From: an uncultured Bacilli bacterium
GTDB taxonomy: Bacteria; Bacillota_I; Bacilli_A; RF39; UBA660
Direction: 5' to 3'
NCBI GenBank assembly: GCA_910576985.1
Contig: CAJTLA010000056.1
Span: 1-8,236, forward strand
DNA: 8,236 nt
The notes under the pieces are model-generated. The model was given only the letters and a program-made list of their open reading frames with translations. It ran no database searches and was not told the origin of the DNA. A program made the translations under genes and the position numbers. Numbering within the stretch: the stretch's first letter is position 1; every line of letters starts with the position of its first letter. This document shows, one piece after another, positions 1 to 5,268 of the stretch.

Positions 1-7
1 CATTATT

Positions 8-53
8 AAAACCTTCCTTTTCTTATTTTATCATACTGGAAGGTTTTCTTTTT
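8..53 (+). terminator. Intrinsic terminator at left edge
   Basis: A perfect 10-bp inverted repeat (AAAACCTTCC at 8-17, GGAAGGTTTT at 38-47) encloses a 20-nt loop and is followed by CTTTTT. It probably ends transcription of a plus-strand gene lying left of the window. The loop is longer than usual, which lowers the score slightly. It also isolates the surface-protein fragment that follows from upstream transcription. Confidence 0.7.
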
Positions 54-69
54 ACACAACTTTTTCTAT

Positions 70-279
70 ACTCTCCATGCACTCAGTGAGATGAAAGAAT
101 GGTATTCCGATTACGCTATCTTTGTCGATTCGAGTCGCCCATGGTTCATTCGTGGAGGAGACTATAGCGATACGACGAATGCAGGAGTGTTCAGCTTCGG
201 CAGCTATGATGGTAATGTGATCGCCGGTCTCTCGTTCCAGTACAGTAGTTTTTCGTTCCGAGTGACCCTCTTAAATTAA
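70..279 (+). pseudogene. C-terminal fragment of a gut-Bacillota surface/prepilin-type protein
   Basis: The frame ending at TAA 277-279 encodes a peptide with WYSDYA, SSRPWFIRGG, NAGVFSF and a final SFRVTLLN. I recognise this pattern as the extreme C-terminus of large surface or prepilin-type proteins of gut Bacillota; the RGG...SFRV arrangement recalls the end of C-type-lectin or FGE-sulfatase-like folds, which is inference. The first ATG is at 91, but it lacks a good ribosome binding site, and the family-like sequence starts before it (HALSE is encoded at 76-90). The frame is open from position 10 but has no start codon there. Terminators lie on both sides and no promoter is visible. G+C is about 48% over 91-270 by hand count, far above neighbouring genes, with CGA, CGC and TCG codons, suggesting separate origin. 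It could be a decayed remnant or a silent C-terminal cassette; a short expressed 62-residue protein from 91 is less likely. Confidence 0.6.
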
Positions 280-302
280 AACTATCAAAAGATAGTTTTT
301 TT
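278..302 (+). terminator. Intrinsic terminator after the surface-protein fragment
   Basis: AAAACTATC (278-286) and GATAGTTTT (291-299) form a perfect 9-bp stem with an AAAA tetraloop, running straight into a T tract to 302. The stem overlaps the stop codon of the fragment. A retained terminator implies that the fragment is the genuine 3' end of a once complete gene. It also keeps upstream transcription away from the spoVID promoter two bases further on. Confidence 0.8.
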
Positions 303-303
303 C

Positions 304-332
304 GCATATTCTCTAATCATCCCTCATATAGT
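304..332 (+). promoter_or_regulatory. Candidate sigma-E (mother-cell) promoter for the spoVID-like gene
   Basis: GCATATT at 304-310 matches the -35 consensus of Bacillus subtilis sigma-E promoters (KMATATT) in full. After exactly 14 bases comes CATATAGT at 325-332, close to the -10 consensus CATACANT with the fifth base different. B. subtilis spoVID is known to be sigma-E dependent, so the match fits the gene it precedes. No good sigma-A pair is seen in the same interval. The transcript would start near 339 and have a leader of about 20 bases. Confidence 0.55.
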
Positions 333-358
333 GTAATGAACTGGAAGGGGTAAATGAT

Positions 359-1057
359 ATGAAAAAGATAGTTCCATTTAAAAAAGAAATTATGTTTAAA
401 ACAAATTTGGCGGAAATAACAAGTATTTCACTAGAACATTCTTTACACAAAGAAGATGAACACTTAATATCAGGATCATTTTCTTTGAACGGAGAATATA
501 AAATCACAGATACGAGTACAAATACAGAAGTATTCTCTTATGACTTGCCATTTGATATCCACATGGACGATCACTATATCTTAGATAATAGTATTGTGGA
601 TATAGAAGACTTTTACTATGAAATCGTCAATGAAAACGTACTTTCTGTTAACATTGAAGTATGTGTAGATAAACTAGAAGAAAAATCACTGATAGAAGAA
701 GTACGAGTTACAAAAATAGAAGAAATAGAAGAACCAACAATAGAAGAAATCAGACAAGAAATCGAAGAAACCATAAAAGAAGAACCAAAAGAAAGAGAGG
801 AAATTATTACTGTGAAAGAAGAAAAAGAAATCACTGTAGAAAACGAAACCGTATCCTTATTTGGAGCAATGGATGAAACAAACGAAACATATATGACATA
901 TCGTGTATATATCATTAGAGAAGGAGATTCTATTGAAAACATTTTAACACGTTATGCCATTTCTAGAGAGGATCTAGCAGCATATAATGATTTATCTGAA
1001 GTAAAACTAGGAGATAAACTCATTATTCCAGCCATTTATCATGCGACAAGTGAATAA
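359..1057 (+). CDS. spoVID: SpoVID-like spore coat morphogenetic protein with C-terminal LysM
   Basis: This 232-residue protein probably helps coat proteins encase the forespore from the mother-cell side. Residues 10-105 resemble the SpoVID N-terminal domain, including the SISLEHSL stretch, ISGSFSLNGEY, a FDIHM segment and a final beta-rich NVLSVNIEV stretch. Residues 107-165 are a glutamate-rich, probably extended or coiled linker. Residues 182-225 form a LysM domain (YRVYIIREGDSIENI, YNDLSEVKLGDKLIIP). Family knowledge: B. subtilis SpoVID is about 575 residues, has this N-domain/acidic middle/LysM order, and binds SpoIVA and SafA. Here the middle has shrunk drastically. The start is supported by AAGGGG at 345-350, eight bases ahead of ATG. 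The next gene overlaps by 17 bases and is YsxE-like, matching the Bacillus spoVID-ysxE order. A generic LysM/SafA-like protein is the main alternative, but N-domain plus neighbour favour SpoVID. Confidence 0.75.
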   Translation: MKKIVPFKKEIMFKTNLAEITSISLEHSLHKEDEHLISGSFSLNGEYKITDTSTNTEVFSYDLPFDIHMDDHYILDNSIVDIEDFYYEIVNENVLSVNIEVCVDKLEEKSLIEEVRVTKIEEIEEPTIEEIRQEIEETIKEEPKEREEIITVKEEKEITVENETVSLFGAMDETNETYMTYRVYIIREGDSIENILTRYAISREDLAAYNDLSEVKLGDKLIIPAIYHATSE

Positions 1058-1940
1058 CGTATTAAAAAAATATGCCTTAAAACCACATCGCTATCAAAAA
1101 GAAGGATCCGTAACATTTGTAGATACTGAACAAGGTAGATTTGCATGCAAAAAAAATCAAAATAAAACCAATTCTATTTATAAATATTTAGACTCTAGAA
1201 GTTTTGGATACTACCCTAAAATAGTGAGTGATGAAAATGATGAATTTGAAATCACCCAATATGAAGAAGACTTTGAAGTACCATCAGAACAAAAAATACT
1301 AGATCTAGTGGACCTTGTTAGTTTATTACACAATAAAACAACCCATTTTAAAGAAGTAGACGAAGCAGACTATAAAAGAATCTTCGAAGATATTTCAAAC
1401 AATATAGAATATCTATATAGCGATTACAATGATAGAATGAGCCTAATAGAATCTCATATTTATATGAGCCCAAGTGAATACTTACTTGCACGAAATATCT
1501 CTAAAATATATGCAGCTTTATCGTATGCGAAAAAAGAACTAGATCATTGGTATGAACTAGTTGGAAACTCTAGAAAACAAAGACAAGTGGTGATTCATAA
1601 TAATTTGGACTTAACCCATTTCATTAGAAACAAAAATGCTTACTTAACTAGCTGGAGAAAAGCCAGAATAGATATGCCAATTTTTGACTTATATAAACTA
1701 TATTTAAACCATTCATTAGAATTTGATTTTTCAGAAATATTAAAACGTTATGAAAAAAATTATCCATTAAACGAACATGAAAGAATCTTATTATTTATAT
1801 TAATCGCATTACCAGACAAACTAGAACTCACAGAAACAGAATATGAAAACTGTAAAATTATAGGAACACTAATAGATAGACTTTATAAAACTGAAATACT
1901 ACTATCACCATATTATTCGAAACAAGAAAATAACAGATAG
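1041..1940 (+). CDS. ysxE: YsxE/CotS-family spore coat protein, probable pseudokinase
   Basis: This 299-residue protein has the aminoglycoside-phosphotransferase/CotS kinase-like plan: an N-lobe with YALKPHRYQKEGSVTFVDTE and FACKK (residues 35-38, the position of the ATP-anchoring lysine), a helical C-lobe, and the characteristic RIDMPIFDLYKLYLNH block at 209-224. The usual catalytic HGD...N is replaced by HNN (186-188) with histidine at 193, and the metal-binding aspartate after it by YLTSW (201-205), so phosphotransfer looks unlikely. A structural or scaffolding role in the spore coat is inferred from YsxE/CotS relatives. The ATG at 1041 overlaps spoVID by 17 bases and has no close ribosome binding site (AGGAGAT lies 25 bases upstream), which suggests translational coupling; GTG 1050 is a possible alternative start. 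It shares the spoVID promoter, so it is expected to be expressed in the mother cell during sporulation. Confidence 0.7.
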   Translation: MRQVNNVLKKYALKPHRYQKEGSVTFVDTEQGRFACKKNQNKTNSIYKYLDSRSFGYYPKIVSDENDEFEITQYEEDFEVPSEQKILDLVDLVSLLHNKTTHFKEVDEADYKRIFEDISNNIEYLYSDYNDRMSLIESHIYMSPSEYLLARNISKIYAALSYAKKELDHWYELVGNSRKQRQVVIHNNLDLTHFIRNKNAYLTSWRKARIDMPIFDLYKLYLNHSLEFDFSEILKRYEKNYPLNEHERILLFILIALPDKLELTETEYENCKIIGTLIDRLYKTEILLSPYYSKQENNR

Positions 1941-2087
1941 AATCCAAAAAAAGAAAATTAAAAATAAATTAAATCGAGTAACGATAAAAAAAGTTAGTAA
2001 TAATTGATAAAATAAGATGACGCAACAAACAAAATGCGCAATTAACCATTTTCCTCTACCACACCACCAATTATTGTTACGATTCAT
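1905..2087 (-). CDS. Possible small two-helix membrane protein, unknown function
   Basis: A 60-residue reading frame on the minus strand begins MNRNNNWWCGRGKW and continues as two hydrophobic stretches (about residues 15-37 and 39-60) separated by an arginine, so a membrane hairpin is predicted. In its favour, AGGTGAT ends a few bases before the ATG, the same signal used by tmcAL in this window, and TACAAT/TATAAT sequences lie just upstream; the frame also fills an otherwise empty 250-base gap. Against it, the reverse complement of A-rich DNA naturally reads as Phe/Leu/Ile, the -35 region is poor, and 36 bases overlap the 3' end of the YsxE-like gene. I do not recognise a family. Small Cys/Asn/Trp-containing membrane peptides are common among sporulation proteins, but that is only an analogy. 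Confidence 0.33.
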   Translation of the reverse strand: MNRNNNWWCGRGKWLIAHFVCCVILFYQLLLTFFIVTRFNLFLIFFFWILSVIFLFRIIW

Positions 2088-2123
2088 AGTATCACCTATT
2101 ATATTGTATTCAGAAAATAAAAA

Positions 2124-2158
2124 AAAGAAACTAAAACTTTAAAAGTCTTAGTTTCTTT
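2124..2158. terminator. Long bidirectional hairpin between coat genes and prepilin gene
   Basis: AAAGAAACTAAAACTTT (2124-2140) and AAAGTCTTAGTTTCTTT (2142-2158) are complementary over 17 bases with one mismatch; the innermost bases must form the loop. On the plus strand the distal arm supplies TTTCTTT and would end the spoVID-ysxE transcript. On the minus strand the A·C mismatch becomes a G·U pair and the stem runs into TTTCTTTTTTTT, an even better terminator. It sits immediately before the promoter of the next gene. Confidence 0.7.
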
Positions 2159-2159
2159 G

Positions 2160-2168
2160 TGCTATAAT
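2160..2168 (+). promoter_or_regulatory. Extended -10 promoter for the prepilin-like gene
   Basis: TGCTATAAT at 2160-2168 is a perfect TGN-extended -10 element. No recognisable -35 box lies 16-18 bases upstream, where the terminator hairpin occupies the DNA; extended -10 promoters can do without it. Transcription would start near 2175, giving a leader of about 15 bases that holds the GAAGGTG ribosome binding site at 2178-2184. Confidence 0.5.
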
Positions 2169-2190
2169 AAAATAATAGAAGGTGTAGAAG

Positions 2191-4239
2191 ATGAAAAAAA
2201 AAGGGTTTACATTAATAGAACTCCTAGCAGTGATTGTAATACTTGCAATCATTGCCATGATAGTAGTACCAATTATTTTAAATATTGTAAAAAAATCTAA
2301 ACGAGAAGCTTTTCTGAATAGTGTTTATCATGTTATAGAAGGAGTTAAATTAGATGCAGTAATAAATGAAAGAGAATTACCTATTTCTTATACAGTTGAA
2401 GATAATCAAATAACCCCTAGTGTTTCCTTTCAAGGAAAAATAGATGCGTATGGAGAAATTATAATTGATAAAACTGGAAAAACAAAAGTAGAAATAGATA
2501 ATGGAAAATGGTGTGCTAGAAAAGAATATTCAGATAATAAATTAATAGTATCATCTTCTCCTTGCACAGATAACCCAATTATCATAAGAGACTTAGCGAC
2601 CGAAATAAAATGGGGAGAAGGCTTACTGGTTACTTCTTCTGCAACTTCCAAAAATTCACAAATTATTAATTATGAATTTAAAATAAAAAAAGATAATCAA
2701 GTAATAGATTCTTACAGTTCAGAAGCAAATGAATACTTATTTCCTTTTGAAAAATTTTCAAACCATGAACAATATCAAATAGAAGTAGAAGTAAAAGATA
2801 ATCAAAATCATGTAAAAGCAACAAACACCACCTATGAATTTTCTTATGAATCAATGATTACTAGATATGTGATAGTAGAAGTACTAGAACACTTAGATGG
2901 AAATGGAGCTGCCATTAATGAATTGGAATTTTTAGATGCTTCTAATAATAAACTTACTTACACAGTAGGGCCAGTTTATGATAGTACTACAAATGGAGTT
3001 CCAGTTTATTGGAATAATACCTCATATTGGCAAAAAGAACATTTAAATGATGGAAAGTATTCCTATACCTCTAATTCAGATGGTGGAACCACAAGCACGT
3101 TATTTATATATAATTCTACATCAACAGATAAATGGTCTAGATTTTTAGTGGATTTTGGTGAGGAAGTAGAGCTGAAAACGACTCATTTATGGACTGGTGG
3201 AAATGATAGAAGACAACCAAAACAAATGAAAATGTATCGCTATTCACTAGAACCAGATGCGTATTTTACTTCTACATATATTCAAAGCAGAAATATGTCA
3301 TTACCATGTATTTATGATAGAACATTTACATCTGTTTATACAATGCCAACAATGGATACAAACTATTTTATTTATCCGAAAGACACAAAAAAACCAATTA
3401 TTAATGATATTTTAACAACTAGAAATCACAACTTTTTAGAAATAAAAGCAGACGTTACAGACCCTTATTATTCCTCTGGAATGAAACAATATCGTTTTTC
3501 ACTGATCAAAGATAATGAGAATTTAGATCCTAAAAACGTTCCTTGGAGCGAAGTCCAATATACAAATATGATACAATATGATTTATCCAACTTAGAAGAA
3601 GGAACTTATTATATTTATGTAGAAGCGACTGATAATGCCTCCTTAACAGCTTATAAAACATCGAAAGCCTACCACTTCTTAAAAAAAGATGTAAATAGTA
3701 GATACTTGATCATGGAAGTATACGATCATTTTGCGAGTAATGGAACTGTGATTACAGAACTAGAATTTTATGACCAATCTGGAAATAAATTAACTTATGA
3801 TATTCCAAGCATTTATGATGCAGCAACAAATAAAGTTCCATATTATTGGACAAGTACCGCATGGCCAAAAACACGATTATACGATGGCAAAAAAACATAT
3901 ACTTCTAATAGCAATGGAGGATCTACGAGTACAATATTTAATTATTCTTCAACAGCAGGAGCAGGAAAGTGGACAAGAGGAGTGATTGATTTTGGAAATC
4001 AAAAAAATTTAAATGATATTAAAATATGGCTAGGAGGACCAGAAGGAAGAACTCCAAAAGAAGTGAATTTCTTTATTTCAGAAGAAGAAAACATTGATAC
4101 GATTTATAACAATAATATTAAAGAACGCGATAATAGAAACTTAATAAAAGTGACTGATTTTATAATGTCTAGTGATGTAAAGACAGTTACTATGTTTGAA
4201 CGTAATAACGTGAAAATTTACACATTTGAAAAAAAATAA
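2191..4239 (+). CDS. Prepilin-like surface protein with two discoidin-like repeat modules
   Basis: The 682-residue protein starts with a type IV prepilin/pseudopilin signal: MKKKG|FTLIE, predicted cleavage after Gly5, Glu at mature position 5, then a hydrophobic helix to about residue 33. Residues 34-126 look like a small pilin head, with C108 and C125 placed for a disulfide loop. Residues 130-220 and 398-497 resemble Ig/Fn3-like beta spacers. Two homologous modules follow the spacers: about 224-397 and 503-682. Both share RY-I-EV--H, an ELEF--DAS/DQSGNKLTY stretch, IYDA/VYDS, a TSNS-GG-TST motif (293-303 and 571-581), KW-R--(V/I)DFG, and LWTGG/IWLGG. This plan suggests a galactose-binding/discoidin-like (F5/8 type C) sugar-binding fold, which is inference. 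It would be membrane-held, then possibly assembled or displayed outside. No pilus ATPase, platform or peptidase gene is nearby, so it is an orphan here. GAAGGTG 6 bases before ATG supports the start. Such size is unusual for a major pilin; a minor tip adhesin is likelier. Confidence 0.75.
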   Translation: MKKKGFTLIELLAVIVILAIIAMIVVPIILNIVKKSKREAFLNSVYHVIEGVKLDAVINERELPISYTVEDNQITPSVSFQGKIDAYGEIIIDKTGKTKVEIDNGKWCARKEYSDNKLIVSSSPCTDNPIIIRDLATEIKWGEGLLVTSSATSKNSQIINYEFKIKKDNQVIDSYSSEANEYLFPFEKFSNHEQYQIEVEVKDNQNHVKATNTTYEFSYESMITRYVIVEVLEHLDGNGAAINELEFLDASNNKLTYTVGPVYDSTTNGVPVYWNNTSYWQKEHLNDGKYSYTSNSDGGTTSTLFIYNSTSTDKWSRFLVDFGEEVELKTTHLWTGGNDRRQPKQMKMYRYSLEPDAYFTSTYIQSRNMSLPCIYDRTFTSVYTMPTMDTNYFIYPKDTKKPIINDILTTRNHNFLEIKADVTDPYYSSGMKQYRFSLIKDNENLDPKNVPWSEVQYTNMIQYDLSNLEEGTYYIYVEATDNASLTAYKTSKAYHFLKKDVNSRYLIMEVYDHFASNGTVITELEFYDQSGNKLTYDIPSIYDAATNKVPYYWTSTAWPKTRLYDGKKTYTSNSNGGSTSTIFNYSSTAGAGKWTRGVIDFGNQKNLNDIKIWLGGPEGRTPKEVNFFISEEENIDTIYNNNIKERDNRNLIKVTDFIMSSDVKTVTMFERNNVKIYTFEKK

Positions 4240-4262
4240 TGAATTTGGAAATAATTGTTTTG

Positions 4263-4292
4263 AAAAATAGATTGTGATAATCTATTTTTCTT
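4263..4292 (+). terminator. Intrinsic terminator of the prepilin-like gene
   Basis: AAAAATAGATT (4263-4273) and AATCTATTTTT (4279-4289) form a perfect 11-bp stem with a 5-base GTGAT loop, followed by CTT. The T run is mostly inside the distal arm. The same bases carry the -35 region of the next promoter. Confidence 0.8.
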
Positions 4293-4300
4293 ATTATAAT
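4272..4300 (+). promoter_or_regulatory. Sigma-A type promoter for mutM, embedded in the terminator
   Basis: TTGTGA (4272-4277, 4 of 6 to TTGACA) is separated by 17 bases from a perfect TATAAT (4295-4300). Transcription would begin about 4307, directly before the GAGGTGA ribosome binding site at 4308-4314, so the leader is very short. The -35 box lies in the loop and inner stem of the preceding terminator. Confidence 0.65.
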
Positions 4301-4320
4301 ATAAATCGAGGTGAAGAAGT

Positions 4321-5154
4321 ATGCCAGAATTACCAGAAGTAGAAACTGTAAAAGAAACGTTAAAACATGACGTGATTGGAAAAATGATTGAAGACATTTA
4401 CATTTATCATAATAATGTAATAGAATATCCATCAGTAGAAGAATTTATAGAAAAAATAAAAAATGAAAATATAGTGAATATTCATAGACGTGGAAAATGG
4501 CTCATGTTTGAATTAGATCATTATTACTTGTTAAGTCATTTAAGAATGGAAGGAAAATATTTTATTAGAAATAACAAAGAACCTAAATTATTACATGAAC
4601 TTGTCAAATTTAATTTTTCGGATGGCACCAGTTTACGCTACCATGACACAAGAAAGTTTGGAAAAATGCATTTGATAGAAAAAGGAAAAGAATTAGCTAG
4701 AAAGCCTTTAAATAAATTAGGACTAGAGCCCTGGGATGAAAAACTAACAGAAAAATATTTAAAAGAAAAATATAGTGGAAAAAAACTTCCAATCAAAACA
4801 GTATTATTAGATCAAAGTATGATCACTGGAATTGGAAATATTTATGCAGATGAAATTTTATTTTTGTCTTCCATCAATCCATTAAAACCTTGTTCAAATT
4901 TAACAAAAAAAGAACGTGAAACCATAATTGAAAATATCAGAAGTGTCTTAGAACATGCAATTGAATTAGGAGGAACAACCATTCGTACCTTTGAGTCTAG
5001 TGAAGGAGTACATGGTTTATTTCAAAATGAACTGTATGTACATGACCAGAAGACTTGTCCAAAATGTAGTAGTGAAATTATAAAAATAAAAGTAGGAGGA
5101 AGAGGAACGTACTATTGCCCAAAATGTCAGAAAAAAAAAGAAAATAAAAAATGA
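4321..5154 (+). CDS. mutM: Formamidopyrimidine-DNA glycosylase / AP lyase (Fpg)
   Basis: This base-excision repair enzyme removes 8-oxoguanine and formamidopyrimidines and cleaves the abasic site by beta,delta-elimination. The 277-residue length is typical. After removal of Met1, Pro2 becomes the Schiff-base nucleophile, followed by catalytic Glu3 (MPELPEVETV). Lys59 in HRRGKW is the conserved DNA-contacting lysine, and DTRKFG (109-114) carries the conserved arginine and phenylalanine. The helix-two-turn-helix region is QSMITGIGNIYADEIL (165-180) with Asn172. The C-terminal zinc finger has C246, C249, C266 and C269 and the DNA-binding Arg261 in GGRGTYYCPKC. Nothing essential is missing, and the zinc finger separates it from plant-type Fpg. 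GAGGTGA ends six bases before ATG. No polA or coaE, which often neighbour mutM in Bacillota, is seen; it appears to be transcribed from its own promoter. No clear terminator follows, so some readthrough into pyk is possible. Confidence 0.95.
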   Translation: MPELPEVETVKETLKHDVIGKMIEDIYIYHNNVIEYPSVEEFIEKIKNENIVNIHRRGKWLMFELDHYYLLSHLRMEGKYFIRNNKEPKLLHELVKFNFSDGTSLRYHDTRKFGKMHLIEKGKELARKPLNKLGLEPWDEKLTEKYLKEKYSGKKLPIKTVLLDQSMITGIGNIYADEILFLSSINPLKPCSNLTKKERETIIENIRSVLEHAIELGGTTIRTFESSEGVHGLFQNELYVHDQKTCPKCSSEIIKIKVGGRGTYYCPKCQKKKENKK

Positions 5155-5203
5155 ATATTATTATAAAATAATAAATAAAATTTTGAATGAAAAAACAAAA
5201 CTA

Positions 5204-5232
5204 TTGATTTATTATCATAATCATAGTAAAAT
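5204..5232 (+). promoter_or_regulatory. Sigma-A type promoter for pyk
   Basis: TTGATT (5204-5209) and TAAAAT (5227-5232) are spaced by exactly 17 bases (matches 4 of 6 and 5 of 6). Transcription would start about 5239, leaving roughly 30 bases of leader before the ATG at 5269. No operator or hairpin is evident around it, suggesting constitutive expression. Confidence 0.55.
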
Positions 5233-5268
5233 GTTATTCGTTTGCATAAAAAGGATGTGTTATTTTAT

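Noticed and set aside
616..942. Minus-strand 108-residue serine-rich frame inside spoVID.
   Set aside because: It is the complement of GAA-rich codons in the glutamate-rich linker; no ribosome binding site and the plus-strand gene is well supported.
2430..2651. Minus-strand 73-residue frame inside the prepilin-like gene, and similar frames at 3797-3985 and 6303-6500.
   Set aside because: All lie wholly inside recognisable genes, lack start signals and show no family features.
5155..5180. Possible terminator after mutM (ATTATT...AATAAT).
   Set aside because: The pairing is A-T only, about 6 bp, with no T tract after it.
5242..5268. TTG at 5242 as the start of pyruvate kinase, adding nine residues.
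   Set aside because: The ribosome binding site AAGGATG (5251-5257) lies downstream of this TTG, and family sequences begin close to the KTKIICSIGP motif, so ATG 5269 is preferred.
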